From Streptomyces thinghirensis (GTDB lineage Bacteria > Actinomycetota > Actinomycetia > Streptomycetales > Streptomycetaceae), in NCBI GenBank assembly GCA_021502835.1, contig JAKFGP010000028.1, forward strand, positions 1-64,000: DNA of 64,000 nt. The letters are read 5' to 3'. Each line of letters starts with the position of its first letter. The first letter of the stretch is position 1. The notes below the pieces were generated by a model. The model did not search any database. It was not told where the DNA came from and saw only the letters and a program-made list of their open reading frames with translations. The position numbers and the translations under genes were made by a program. Positions 34,802 through 44,287 of this stretch are shown in pieces.

Positions 34802-35404
34802 CTACTTCTGCGGGAACTTCCAGACGTAGGGCTCGCCGTCCTCCTCGGACCAGTGGACCTCGACGCTGGTGGAGTTCGCGGGGATCACGTACGTCTCGCA
34901 GAAGACGGTGGCTCTCACCCTGCTTCCAGTTCTCGACGTCGTAGGGGTCCTCGCAACCCGGGGCGTCGTCGGAGGCGCCGATGAGGACGCCGCCGCGCTG
35001 CCCGTCGGCGAAGATCGTGGTGCCGTCGTGCACGTCGGAGCCCTCGGTGAGGGCCGGCCCGCTCTTGTGCGTGTACTTGACGTGCGCGACGGCCAGCACC
35101 TTGCCCTTGGCGTCCGCGGCGTCCGCCACCGCCTTCGCGGCCTCCGCCTCGGTGCCGACCTCGACCTTCTGCGCCACGACCTCGTAGGTGACCTCGCCGG
35201 GGTCCTCCGCGACCTTTCCCGTCGCGCTCTCGCCCGTCGCCAGTTCGCCGCCCGAGGCCGCCTGGGAGGGAGAGGCCGGGGCCTCCGGGCTCGCCGGGCT
35301 CTTCGCGTCGGTGTCGGCGTCGTTCCGCCCCCGCACGCGGTGAGGGCCAGGGCGAGGACGGCGACGGGTGCGGGCGACGCGCAGCCGGTCTTGTGGTGCG
35401 GCAC
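34802..35404 (-). CDS. putative secreted lipoprotein, unknown function
   Basis: ATG 35404 gives MPHHKTGCASPAPVAVLALA followed by LTAC, a lipobox, so residue Cys is probably lipidated and the protein anchored outside the membrane. A Ser/Ala/Pro/Glu linker follows. The globular part has VTYEVVAQKVEVGTEAEAAK, DAKGKVLAVAHVKYTHKSG, GTTIFADGQRGGVLIGASDD, APGCEDPYDVENWKQGES and a C-terminus DGEPYVWKFPQK-TAG at 34802. Two cysteines in the C-terminal part may form a disulfide. Breaks near 35325 and 34908. About 199 residues. No named family recognised. It is convergent with ftsH; between them is a 45-base run of CTGCTTCTG-like triplets. Confidence 0.72.
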   Translation of the reverse strand: MPHHKTGCASPAPVAVLALALTACGGGTTPTPTRRARRARRPRPLPPRRPRAANWRRARARRERSRRTPARSPTRSWRRRSRSAPRRRPRRRWRTPRTPRARCWPSRTSSTRTRAGRPSPRAPTCTTAPRSSPTGSAAASSSAPPTTPRVARTPTTSRTGSRVRATVFCETYVIPANSTSVEVHWSEEDGEPYVWKFPQK

Positions 35405-35540
35405 TACAGGCTCCTGTATGCAGATGTGTCAGTTCCCCGAACGGTGGATCAGGTTAGGGGCCCATGATCCACCAGGTGAAACCGCAGAAGTCCTGATCCG
35501 GCTTCTTCACAGAGTTCACACCTGCATCGGAAGAAGTCAC

Positions 35541-36469
35541 TCAGGCTCCGCACACATCCGGTCGGAACCGGTTGTCAGGAGTCCGGGCGATCAGATACCG
35601 GAACACGTTCGGCATCCACACGGTCCCGTCCGGACGCTGGTACGGATGCAGGGCCTCCGACAGCTCCTTGTCGACCTGTTCCTGGTCGGTCGCGGCGATC
35701 GCCGCGTCGAACAGCCCGGTCGACAGCAGCCCGCGCGCCGCGCTGCCCGCATCGGCGTAACCGAAGGGGCACGCCACCCGCCCCGAGCCGTCCGGCCTGA
35801 GCCCGGCCCGCTGGGCGACCTCCTCCAGGTCGTCGCGCAGGGCGGGGCGCCAGCTGCCCGCGCCGCGCAACGGGTCCGCGAGTTTGGTGGCCACCCGCAG
35901 CACCGACGTCGTGGCGCACCGCCCGGCGGGGCCCCAACCGGCCAGCACCACGGCGGCCCCGCGCCCGGCCAGCGGCGTCGCCTGGGCGAGCAGCTCACCC
36001 AGCCCCTCCGAGTCGCCCGCGAGGCACCCGATGGGCTCGAAGGCGGTCACCAGGGTGAACGCCGGCGCCAACGGGTCCTCCGCGTCCCGGGGTGTGCCCT
36101 CGACGATCCGTGGCGCGTCCGCCCGTGCCGCGTCCGCACGCGCGCGCGTGCCCCGCGACCCGGGCGCGTCGAGCGTCTCGGGAAGCAGGCGCCGCCGCGC
36201 CAGGGCCAGTCGTTCCGGTGAGCGGGAGTCGACCCGGTCACCGCGGCGCCGCGCGAGGCGGCCAATCAGCAGGCCAGCCCGGAGCCGCAGCCCAGCCCCA
36301 GCATCCTTGTGCCGCCGCCCACGTCCAGTCGCTCGAAGACGGCCTCGTAGAGCGGTACGAGCATCCGCTCCTGTATCTCGGACCAGTCACGCGCGCGCGT
36401 GCGCAGGTCCACACGAGGCGTTGTCCCCGCGTGAGAATGGAGGCGCTGCCGCACGAGCGTAGGTGTCAT
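35541..36469 (-). CDS. SAM-dependent methyltransferase
   Basis: ATG 36469 opens MTPTLVRQRLHSHAGTTPRV. Motif I is MLGLGCGSGLA (about 36270-36303), preceded by LYEAVFERLDVGGGTR. A frame break near 36262-36280 and others near 36100-36190 lead to FTLVTAFEPIGCLAGDSEGL (about 36010-36065). The helix-rich C-terminal lid continues to FRYLIARTPDNRFRPDVCGA and TGA 35541. The Gly-rich motif fits class I methyltransferases but substrate-binding features are not diagnostic. About 309 residues. Start choice rests on frame only; no strong ribosome-binding site is visible. Confidence 0.7.
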
Positions 36470-36857
36470 AGGAAAGCGCCCCAATCGACGAGTGTTGCCG
36501 CTGTGCCCGGTTCCATGGCCCCCGTGCAGTGCGCTCGCACTTCCCCGTATGCCAGGAAACCCGGGCTCGCCGTGGCGTCCAGTGGTAGCGGCGGCCGGTT
36601 TGCCCGAGCCGCCCCCCAGTGGCGAGATTTCACTTCCCGGCAACGTGCGCCTGGCCGTGCGGTACTCCCGGTAGCCCCTTCCCGACCGCTGCGACGGATG
36701 GCCTGATCGTGACCCTCGGCGATGACAGCGGGTGGCGGCGACGCCGACGAGGCGGTTCCGGCCAAGGTCGGCGGGCCCCGCGACCGCCCCACGGTGATGG
36801 GGACGGGCGGATTGCGGGGCGGTGCCGCACGCCGACGGCACACCCGGTAACGTCGCA

Positions 36858-36881
36858 CCCATCGATGAGCGCATCGATGGG
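36858..36881 (+). promoter_or_regulatory. perfect 10-bp inverted repeat, candidate operator
   Basis: CCCATCGATG-AGCG-CATCGATGGG is a perfect dyad about 270 bases before the SprT-like start and about 390 bases before the methyltransferase start. Palindromes of this form are typical operators of dimeric regulators; no binder is assigned. Confidence 0.45.
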
Positions 36882-36973
36882 CCGATCGGGTAGCGCCCTT
36901 CTGGCGCGACAGTGACCGAAACGCCCCTTGCGCACCCGCAGAGCCCCACGCACCCCGGCGCGTGGACGGGGCC

Positions 36974-36989
36974 TACGCGCCGGCGCGTA
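36974..36989 (+). promoter_or_regulatory. 16-bp perfect palindrome, candidate operator
   Basis: TACGCGCCGGCGCGTA is self-complementary over all 16 bases and lies 161 bases upstream of the SprT-like gene. Role unknown. Confidence 0.35.
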
Positions 36990-37150
36990 CGTCGGACTAC
37001 GCACCAGCTTGGTATGAGCTGTGAGGCTTATCCGCAGATCAGCGCACCCGCCCTCGTCGGGACGCATCAGCGGCAACTGACGGGTACGTGCAAATTATTT
37101 GGGATGCCCCGGAATAGGAACACAGCGGCACCCCGGCTCGTTGTCATTAC

Positions 37151-37842
37151 GTGAGCACGACACCACCTGTTCTCGCCGCAGAGCTGGCGCAGGCGTGGGC
37201 CGACATTCAGCGGCACCACACCGAGCTGCCCGATCTTGCCGCGCCCGAGTCCTTGATCGGAGAGTCGTCGTCCGCGTGCGGGCACGAACTCTCCTTCGAA
37301 CGACTGCTCCATGAGGCAGTCCACGGCATCGCCGCCGCGCGAGGAGTACGCGACACCTCCCGCGCGGGGCGCTACCACAACCGGCGGTTCCTCGCGATCG
37401 CGGAGGAGCTGGGCCTCGACCATCCAGAGGAGCCGCATCCCAGCAGCGGCTTCTCGCTGGTCACGCTCACCCCCCCCGAGGCGAAGCGCCGCTACCGCCC
37501 GACGATCGAACGCCTCCAGCGCGCGCTGAGGCGCACCGCCGCGACGGCGACCGACACGGCCCGCAGCTTCAGCGGTCCGGCGCGCCTGCCACGGCTCCTC
37601 CGGTGGAGGGGTGCGCGTGAAGGCCGTCTGCGACTACAGGTCGCAACGTCCGGGTCGTCCCGTCGGTCCTGGCCCAGGCCCCGATCATGTGCGGCGGCTG
37701 CGGCAAGCCGTTCCGGATCCCGGAGGTGGTCGGCGCGGCGGCGAAGCGACGGTCCGGCTGCTCGTGGCAGCCGGAACCGGGCGCTCCGCCCTCGGTCCGT
37801 CCTCGGTCCGAAGGGCTCGCCCGCGTGTGGCACAATGGCTAG
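37151..37842 (+). CDS. SprT-like zinc metalloprotein with C-terminal zinc ribbon
   Basis: GTG 37151 opens VSTTPPVLAAELAQAWADIQ. Residues 54-58 read His-Glu-Ala-Val-His (37310-37324) inside FERLLHEAVHGIAAARGVRD. Downstream, RYHNRRFLAIAEELGL supplies the third His and the HGxxF/LGL pattern of SprT/Spartan-like zincins. After one break near 37445 and others near 37610-37640, a C-terminal ribbon appears: VCD(Y/C)..R, VVPSVLAQAPIMCGGCGKPF. SprT-like proteins of eukaryotes act on DNA-protein crosslinks; function in Streptomyces is unknown. The stop at 37842 is only the first in frame after the ribbon; the true end may be nearer 37740. About 215 residues. Confidence 0.65.
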
Positions 37843-37971
37843 CTGTACTCGACAGTCGCACAGGACCCCTCTCTCCTCCGGCTGACGCGTCCATCGGGCA
37901 CTCGGGTACCGCAACCCCACGCGGCTCTCTCGCCGTGCCCAATCACGTCAAAACCAGGAGAACCCACTCCA

Positions 37972-38390
37972 GTGGCAGTCAAGATCAAGCTGAAGCGTCT
38001 GGGCAAGATCCGTTCGCCTCACTACCGCATCGTCGTCGCCGACTCCCGTACCCGCCGTGACGGCCGGGCCATCGAGGAGATCGGCGAGTACCACCCGACG
38101 TACAACCCGTCGGTGATGGAGGTCGACGCCGAGCGTGTCGCGTACTGGCTGCGTGTCGGCGCCCAGCCGACCGAGCCCGTGCTCGCCATCCTGAAGAAGA
38201 CCGGCGACTGGCAGAGTTCAAGGGCGAGCCCGCCCGGCGCCGCTGCTGCAGCCGGCCGAGGAAGTCGGCCCGTCCGTCCTTCGAGGCGATCGGTGGCGAC
38301 GACGAGGGCAAGGGTGAGGCCATCACCCAGAAGAAGAAGGCCGACAAGAAGGACGAGGCTGCCGCCGAGTCCACGTCGACCGAGGCCTGA
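37972..38390 (+). CDS. rpsP: 30S ribosomal protein bS16
   Basis: GTG 37972 with CAGGAG upstream opens [20 protein letters not shown] and continues through [17 protein letters not shown] residues ([20 protein letters not shown]). The actinobacterial C-terminal extension is Lys/Glu-rich ([20 protein letters not shown]) and ends at TGA 38388-38390. Breaks near 38216, 38255 and 38270. First gene of the conserved rpsP-khpA-rimM-trmD-rplS cluster. Confidence 0.95.
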
Positions 38391-38392
38391 GC

Positions 38393-38632
38393 ATGCTCGA
38401 GGAGGCTCTCGAGCACCTCGTGAAGGGCATCGTCGACAATCCCGACGATGTGCAGGTCGCCTCGCGCAACCTGCGTCGCGGGCGTGTGCTCGAGGTCCGG
38501 GTCCACCCCGACGACCTCGGCAAGGTGATCGGCCGCAACGGCCGCACCGCGCGCGCCCTGCGGACCGTCGTGGGCGCCATCGGCGGCCGCGGTGTCCGCG
38601 TCGACCTCGTCGACGTGGACCACGTCCGCTGA
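38393..38632 (+). CDS. khpA: KH-domain RNA-binding protein KhpA
   Basis: An intact 79-residue frame from ATG 38393, two bases after rpsP. It is a single type II KH domain with the GxxG loop in [20 protein letters not shown]. Members bind structured RNA and in Firmicutes partner with KhpB/Jag. The start [20 protein letters not shown] is typical. Tight spacing shows membership of the rpsP operon. Confidence 0.92.
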   Translation: MLEEALEHLVKGIVDNPDDVQVASRNLRRGRVLEVRVHPDDLGKVIGRNGRTARALRTVVGAIGGRGVRVDLVDVDHVR

Positions 38633-38741
38633 CGCCAACGCAGCACCGGCTCGGGCCGGGGAGGGCCACTGGGCCGTCCCCGGCCGTAGTCGTACGAGCC
38701 GTGACCGGCTCGTCGCAGTTCCGACAGGGAGATCAAGCACA

Positions 38742-39333
38742 GTGCAGCTGGTAGTCGCGCGTATCGGCCGAGCCCACGGAATCAAGGGCGAGGTCACCGT
38801 CGAGGTCCGCACCGACGAGCCGGAGCTGCGGCTCGGCCCCGGTGCCGTACTGGCCACCGACCCCGCCTCCGCCGGACCCCCTCACCATCGAGACCGGCCG
38901 GGTCCACAGCGGCCGCCTCCTGCTGCGCTTCGCCGGCGTCCACGACCGCACCGGAGCCGAGGCGCTGCGCAACACCCTCCTGATCGCCGACGTCGACCCG
39001 GATGAGCGGCCCGAGGACGATGACGAGTACTACGACCACCAGCTGATCGACCTCGACGTGGTGACCAAGGACGGCGACGAGGTCGGCCGGATCACCGAGA
39101 TCTCCCACCTGCCCACGCAGGACCTGTTCGTGGTGGAGCGCCCCGACGGCAGCGAGGTCTACGTGCCGTTCGTCTCCGAGATCGTCACCGAGATCGACCT
39201 GGACGAGCAGCGCGCGGTCATCGACCCGCCGCCCGGCCTGATCGACGACCGCGCGGCCCGCGACGAAGTCGCTGATGGACACAGCGCTTCCGCGCGGGAC
39301 GCCGCCGCCGAGGACGCCGGGGAAGAGGCGTAA
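38742..39333 (+). CDS. rimM: ribosome maturation factor RimM
   Basis: RimM assists 30S head assembly around S19. GTG 38742 has GGGAG ten bases upstream and begins [20 protein letters not shown], the diagnostic N-terminus. The PRC-barrel domain contains [20 protein letters not shown] and [16 protein letters not shown]. One break near 38878. The C-terminus is Ala/Asp/Glu-rich and ends at TAA 39331-39333, sharing one base with the trmD start. About 196 residues. Confidence 0.94.
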
Positions 39334-40171
39334 TGCGGCTCGACGTCGTCACGATCTTCCCCGAGTACCTGGAACCGCTGAACGTCTCTCTGGTCGGCAA
39401 GGCACGCGCGCGCGGACAGCTCGACGTCCACGTGCACGACCTGCGCTCGTGGACCTACGACCGCCACAACACCGTCGACGACACCCCGTACGGCGGCGGG
39501 CCCGGCATGGTGATGAAGACCGAGCCGTGGGGCGACGCCCTGGACTCCGTCCTGGCCGACGGCTACGAGACGGGCTCCGGCGAGCCCGCCCTGATCGTGC
39601 CCACGCCCAGCGGCCGGCCCCTTCACCCAGGAACTCGCCGTCCACCTCTCCGAGCGGCCCTGGCTGATCTTCACGCCCGCCCGCTACGAGGGCATCGACC
39701 GCCGCGTCATCGACGAGTACGCGACCCGGATGCCCGTGTACGAGGTGTCCATCGGCGACTACGTCCTCGCCGGCGGCGAGGCGGCCGTGCTCGTCGTCAC
39801 CGAGGCCGTGGCGCGGCCTGCTGCCCGGCGTCCTCGGCAACGCCGAGTCCCACCGCGACGACTCCTTCGCTCCCGGCGCCATGGCAAGCCTGCTGGAGGG
39901 CCCCGTCCACACCAAGCCGCCGCAGTGGCGCGGCCGCGGCATCCCGGACGTGCTGCTCAGCGGCCACCACGGGAAGATCGCCCGCTGGCGCCGCGACGAG
40001 GCCCCCCTGCGGCGCACGACGGCCAACCGGCCCGATCTGATCGAGACGTGCGACCCCAAGGCCTTCGACAAGAAGGACCGCGAGATGCTCTCCATTCTGG
40101 GCTGGGAACCCGACCCGGACGGGGAGCCGTACGGCCGATTTTGGCGCAGGACGCCGGGCATGGAAGAATAG
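39333..40171 (+). CDS. trmD: tRNA (guanine37-N1)-methyltransferase TrmD
   Basis: TrmD methylates G37 next to the anticodon and prevents frameshifting. ATG 39333 overlaps the rimM stop. The SPOUT knot is visible: [14 protein letters not shown] near 39490, [18 protein letters not shown] (about 39668-39720) and [20 protein letters not shown] (about 39749-39810). The C-terminal part [20 protein letters not shown] follows. Breaks near 39620, 39820 and 40005. The stop TAG lies at 40169-40171 after RTPGMEE. About 278 residues. Confidence 0.95.
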
Positions 40172-40307
40172 GGCGCTGTTGTGCGTCCGTCCGGAGCGCG
40201 CCCCTGCCACAGGGGGAGACGACGCCCGTCCCGACCCGCACGACCCTGATTCCGAAACACCTAGTTTCCGTTGATGACCTGTGGCATCAGCGAGGAAAGC
40301 AGACGAA

Positions 40308-40659
40308 ATGTCTCACCTGCTCGACTCCGTCGACTCCGCGTCGCTGCGCAGCGACGTCCCGGCCTTCCGCCCCGGCGACACCGTCAACGTCCACGTCCGC
40401 GTCATCGAGGGCAACCGCTCCCGTGTGCAGCAGTTCAAGGGCGTAGTCATCCGCCGCCAGGGTGCCGGCGTGCGCGAGACCTTCACGGTCCGCAAGGTCT
40501 CCTTCTCCGTCGGCGTCGAGCGCACCTTCCCGGTGCACACCCCGATCGTGGAGAAGATCGAGCTCGTCACCCGCGGTGACGTCCGTCGCGCCAAGCTGTA
40601 CTACCTGCGCGAGCTGCAGCGGCAAGGCCGCGAAGATCAAGGAGAAGCGCGACAACTGA
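40308..40659 (+). CDS. rplS: 50S ribosomal protein bL19
   Basis: ATG 40308 opens [20 protein letters not shown] and runs through [40 protein letters not shown] and [12 protein letters not shown]. One inserted base near 40624 precedes the C-terminus [14 protein letters not shown] 40657-40659. About 116 residues. Last gene of the rpsP cluster; the signal peptidase cluster begins 45 bases later. Confidence 0.96.
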
Positions 40660-40704
40660 GCGCCCTCCGAGGTCCACACCGGGGCCGGATAACATCTGGC
40701 CCCG

Positions 40705-41451
40705 ATGGACACTGAAGCACAGCCCACGGAGCGCGACCGCTCCTCCCGCCCTCCCGACTCCGAGCAGCCCTCGGATCCGGAGCGCCCGGAGGAACGGTCG
40801 CGTTCCGCGTTCGCGGGGCGGATCACGGACTGGGTGCCGGGCGGCCGGATCACCGTGACCCTCCTGACTCTCCTGCTGTTCCTGCTGCTCCTCAGCACCT
40901 TCGTGCTCCAGCCGTTCCAGATCCCCAGCGGATCCATGGAGCGCGGATTGAGGATCGGTGACCGGGTTCTCGTAAATAAGTTGGCGTACCGTTTCGGGGA
41001 CCGGCCGCAGCGGGGCGACATCGTCGTCTTCGACGGCACCGGGCTCTTCGGGCACGGCGACTACATCAAACGCGTTGTCGGTGTGGGCGGGGACCACGTG
41101 GTGTGCTGCGACAGGGAGGGGAAGGTCCAGGTGAACGGCCAGTCGGTCGACGAGTCGGCGTTCCTGTACCCCGGCGACCGCCCGTCCACGGTGCGCTTCG
41201 ACGTCGTCGTCCCCGACGGCACCCTGTTCGTCCTCGGCGACCACCGGGCCGACTCCAGCGACTCCCGCGACCACCTGGGCTCGCCGGGCGGCGGCATGGT
41301 CCCGGTGGACGAGGTGATCGGCCGCGCCGACTGGATCGTCTGGCCCTTCGACCACGCCACCCGCCTCGGCCGCCCGGACGCCTACGCGCGCGTGCCGGAG
41401 GCGGACGAACCGGCCGGTGGGCCACGTCGGTCGGAGGGTGCCGATGGGTAG
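40705..41451 (+). CDS. type I signal peptidase 1 of 4 (SipW-like)
   Basis: An intact 248-residue frame. An N-terminal polar region is followed by one TM segment ([19 protein letters not shown], nt about 40855-40910), then box B with the catalytic Ser, [19 protein letters not shown]. The catalytic Lys is in [11 protein letters not shown]. Box E reads [15 protein letters not shown]. The active site faces outside, and the enzyme removes signal peptides from Sec/Tat-exported precursors. No C-terminal TM is evident. ATG 40705 lies only eight bases after GATAACAT and overlaps a small hairpin (40680-40704). Its end overlaps the next gene by eight bases. Four tandem sip genes here match the sipW-X-Y-Z cluster described in S. 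lividans; individual naming is by order. Confidence 0.93.
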   Translation: MDTEAQPTERDRSSRPPDSEQPSDPERPEERSRSAFAGRITDWVPGGRITVTLLTLLLFLLLLSTFVLQPFQIPSGSMERGLRIGDRVLVNKLAYRFGDRPQRGDIVVFDGTGLFGHGDYIKRVVGVGGDHVVCCDREGKVQVNGQSVDESAFLYPGDRPSTVRFDVVVPDGTLFVLGDHRADSSDSRDHLGSPGGGMVPVDEVIGRADWIVWPFDHATRLGRPDAYARVPEADEPAGGPRRSEGADG

Positions 41452-42320
41452 CCGGGGCAAACCGCGCGGGGCGCCCAGCAGCCCCACGGAGAACCTGCTG
41501 CCCACCGGCTCGCGGCGCACTTCCCCGCCGTCCGGCGGCCGGTCCCGTGCCGAGCGGCGCAAGCTGCAGCGCAAGGTCAAACGCCGCCGCAGGCGCGGTG
41601 CGGTCAAGGAGATACCTCTTCTCGTCGGCGTCGCCGTCCTGATAGCGCTGGTGCTCAAAACCTTCCTCGTCCAGGCGTTCGTGATCCCGTCGGGCTCCAT
41701 GGAGCAGACGATCCAGATCGGTGACCGGGTCCTGGTGGACAAGCTCACCCCGTGGTTCGGCTCCGAGCCGCAGCGCGGGGGACGTCGTCGTCTTCCGCGA
41801 CCCCGGCGGCTGGCTCCAGGGCGAGCAGACCACCAAGAAGGACGACCCCGTCGTCATCAAGCAGGTCAAGGAAGGCCTCGCCTTCATCGGCCTGCTGCCG
41901 TCCGACGACGAGAAGGACCTCATCAAGCGGGTCGTCGGCGTGGGCGGGGACCGGGTCAAGTGCTGTGACACCCGGGGACGGGTCACGGTCAACGGCGTCC
42001 CACTCAACGAGACCTACCTCTATCCCGGAGACTCCCCGTCCAAGGCGCCGTTCGACGTCACGGTCCCCGAGGGACGGCTGTGGGTGATGGGCGACCACCG
42101 GTCCAACTCCGCCGACTCCCGCGCCCACCAGGAGACCGACTTCGGCACCGTCTCCGAGGACGAGGTGGTGGGGCGGGCCATGGTGATCGCCTGGCCGTTC
42201 GGCCACTGGACCACCCTGGACGAACCGAAAACGTATGCGTCCGTGTCCGACTCGGCCTCCGGTTCGACCGCCGCCCCCGGCTGTCGCATAGGGTTGCCCC
42301 CGACGATCCGAACGCGATGA
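41444..42320 (+). CDS. type I signal peptidase 2 of 4 (SipX-like)
   Basis: ATG 41444 has GGAGGG seven bases upstream and overlaps the end of the previous gene. A basic N-terminal region (RRKLQRKVKRRRRRGAVKEI) precedes the TM segment LLVGVAVLIALVLKTFLVQA. The catalytic Ser is in VIPSGSMEQTIQIGDRVLVD. An extra G near 41777 breaks the frame at PQRGDVVVF. The Lys is in [17 protein letters not shown]; box E reads MGDHRSNSADSRAHQ. An insertion between boxes C and D (about 41830-41920) is shared with the third copy. The tail after 42240 is Ser-rich and may be affected by errors; stop TGA 42318-42320. About 291 residues. Confidence 0.9.
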
Positions 42321-42416
42321 TTCAGCTCCCGACCCCTGCGGAACTCCCGCTCGTTATGGGAGTGGTGGCCCTGCGCCGTGTACGGGGCAGGCGGTGGCAG
42401 AGAGTAGGGAGTTGGC

Positions 42417-43406
42417 GTGGGGGATGTGGCGGTTGGCGCACGGTCCGGACACGACGGCGAGGAGAACCGCGGACACCCCGTGGAGGCAGCCGGTCCGGTC
42501 GCGGACGGCGCCCCGGCCTCCGGGCACGACTCCGGGACCGAGGACGGCAGGGTGACGGACGAACACGGCGGGACCCAGGACGAGGGAGTGGGCGGGACGC
42601 CCCCGGCGGCACCCCCCGCGGCCAAGAAGCAGCGTTCCTTCTGGAAGGAACTGCCGATCCTGATCGGCATCGCGCTGGTGCTCGCGCTGCTGATCAAGAC
42701 GTTCCTGGTCCAGGCGTTCTCGATCCCGTCCGCCTCGATGCAGAACACGCTCACGATCAATGACCGTGTCCTCGTAGACAAGCTCACCCCCTGGTTCGGC
42801 TCGGAGCCCGAGCGCGGCGAGATCGTCGTCTTCCACGACCCGGACGACTGGCTCGCGGGCGAGCCGACGCCCGACCCGAACGCGCTGCAGACGGTCCTCA
42901 GCTGGATCGGCCTGATGCCGTCCGCGGACGAGAAGGACCTGATCAAGCGCGTCATCGGGGTCGGCGGCGACACGGTCGAGTGCAACGAGACCGGTCCCCT
43001 CAAGGTCAACGGCAAGGCGCTCAACGAGCCGTACGTCTACCCCGGCAACACGCCGTGCAGCGTCGACGACCAGGGCGGCCAGTTCAAGGTCAAGGTCCCC
43101 GAGGGCTCCATCTGGGTCATGGGTGACCACCGGCAGAACTCCCGGGACTCCCGCTACAACCAGTCGGACAGTCACGGCGGCATGGTCCCGGTCAAGGAGG
43201 TCGTCGGCCGCGCCATCGTGATCGCCTGGCCGATGAACCGCTGGGACACCCTGCCGGTCCCGGACACCTTCGACCAGGACGGTCTGCAGGCCCAGTCGTC
43301 GGCCGCCGCCGCGCCTGTCGGTCGCGCCCCAGGGCTGGCCCTCGCCGGAGTCGTCCCGGTCGTCTGGTGGCGCCGCAGGCGCATGGCCCCCGCCGAGACC
43401 CGCTGA
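42417..43406 (+). CDS. type I signal peptidase 3 of 4 (SipY-like), two membrane segments
   Basis: An intact 329-residue frame from GTG 42417. A long acidic/Gly-rich cytoplasmic N-terminus (about 75 residues) precedes TM1 ELPILIGIALVLALLIKTFL. The catalytic motif is SIPSASMQNTLTINDRVLVD. Box D contains DLIKRVIGVGGDTVEC, and box E reads MGDHRQNSRDSRYNQ. Unlike copies one and two it has a C-terminal membrane segment, PGLALAGVVPVVWWRRRR. In S. lividans SipY is the major signal peptidase, which fits its distinct architecture. Followed by a 13-bp terminator hairpin. Confidence 0.93.
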   Translation: MGDVAVGARSGHDGEENRGHPVEAAGPVADGAPASGHDSGTEDGRVTDEHGGTQDEGVGGTPPAAPPAAKKQRSFWKELPILIGIALVLALLIKTFLVQAFSIPSASMQNTLTINDRVLVDKLTPWFGSEPERGEIVVFHDPDDWLAGEPTPDPNALQTVLSWIGLMPSADEKDLIKRVIGVGGDTVECNETGPLKVNGKALNEPYVYPGNTPCSVDDQGGQFKVKVPEGSIWVMGDHRQNSRDSRYNQSDSHGGMVPVKEVVGRAIVIAWPMNRWDTLPVPDTFDQDGLQAQSSAAAAPVGRAPGLALAGVVPVVWWRRRRMAPAETR

Positions 43407-43447
43407 GCCGCCCGGCCCCGCGCCGTACGTCCGTCAGGCGGTTCCTC

Positions 43448-43476
43448 CAGCCCCTCCCGGACCCCGGGAGGGGCTG
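43448..43476 (+). terminator. hairpin terminator between signal peptidases 3 and 4
   Basis: A perfect 13-bp stem CAGCCCCTCCCGG with its complement closes the loop ACC, 42 bases after the third sip gene and 37 before the fourth. It divides the cluster into at least two transcription units. Confidence 0.8.
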
Positions 43477-43512
43477 CCCCCGTTCGGGTACCGCCGGGTA
43501 AGGTGCGGATCC

Positions 43513-44287
43513 ATGGGTGGCGAGCACGACACGTACGGTCCCGCGGGGCGGCGGCACGAACAAGGGCCCGGTGGGCAGCCGGACCGGGCAGCGGCTGTCC
43601 GGGCTCGCCGTGGCGCTGGGCCTGGTGCTGTTCCTCGGCGGCTTCGTCTGGGGAGCGGTGGTCTACCGCCCCTACACCGTGCCGACCAGCTCGATGACGC
43701 CGACGATCGACGCCGGTGACCGGGTACTCGCGCAGCGCATCGACGGCACCGACGTCCGCCGCGGCGATGTCGTCGTCTTCAAGGACACGACCTGGGCCGA
43801 CGCTCCGATGGTCAAGCGCGTGGTCGCGGTCGGCGGGGACACCGTCGCCTGCTGCCAGGAGGGCAAGCTCAAGGTCAACGGCAAGGTCGTCGACGAGCCG
43901 TACCTGCCCGATGGCACGCCGGCCGAGATCAGCAACTTCCCGACCGTGACCGTCCCCGAGGGCCGCCTGTTCCTGCTCGGCGACGAGCGGGACAACTCCG
44001 TGGACTCCACCGCCCACCTCACCGACGCCGCCGGCGGCACCGTGTCGCGCGGTGCCGTGGACGCCCGCGTCGACGCCGTGGTCTGGCCCATGAACGGCAT
44101 GCTGGAGCGGCCGACCGGCTTCGAAACGCTGGGCGGCCTCTCCTCGCCGGGCCCGCTGCGGACGGTCGTCGCGCTGGTGATCGCCGGTGCCGTGCTGATC
44201 CTCGTCGGCGCCGCCTACGGCCCCTTCGCCAAGCGCGCCGCGGCCTCCCGCGCCCGGACCGGAACGGGACCCACCGGTGTCCGCTGA
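43513..44287 (+). CDS. type I signal peptidase 4 of 4 (SipZ-like)
   Basis: ATG 43513 (MGGEHDTYGPAGRR) is followed by a frame break near 43550. The rest reads SRTGQRLSGLAVALGLVLFL, TM GGFVWGAVVY, catalytic YTVPTSSMTPTIDAGDRVLA, Lys in APMVKRVVAVGGDTVACC, and box E LGDERDNSVDSTAHL. In box E Glu-Arg replaces the usual His-Arg. A C-terminal TM segment LRTVVALVIAGAVLILVGAA precedes a basic tail. The stop TGA 44285-44287 overlaps the Nudix start by 11 bases, so the two are coupled. About 257 residues. Confidence 0.9.

Larger units (their letters stand above)
36470..37150 (+). other. 681-base intergenic region with two palindromes
   Basis: No frame in this stretch looks like a protein. Codon-like structure is absent and all open frames are Arg/Pro/Gly-rich shadows. 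It separates the divergent methyltransferase (-) and SprT-like (+) genes. It contains a 10-bp inverted repeat (36858-36881) and a 16-bp palindrome (36974-36989), plus an AT-richer patch CAAATTATTTGGG near 37090 that may be part of a promoter. Confidence 0.45.
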
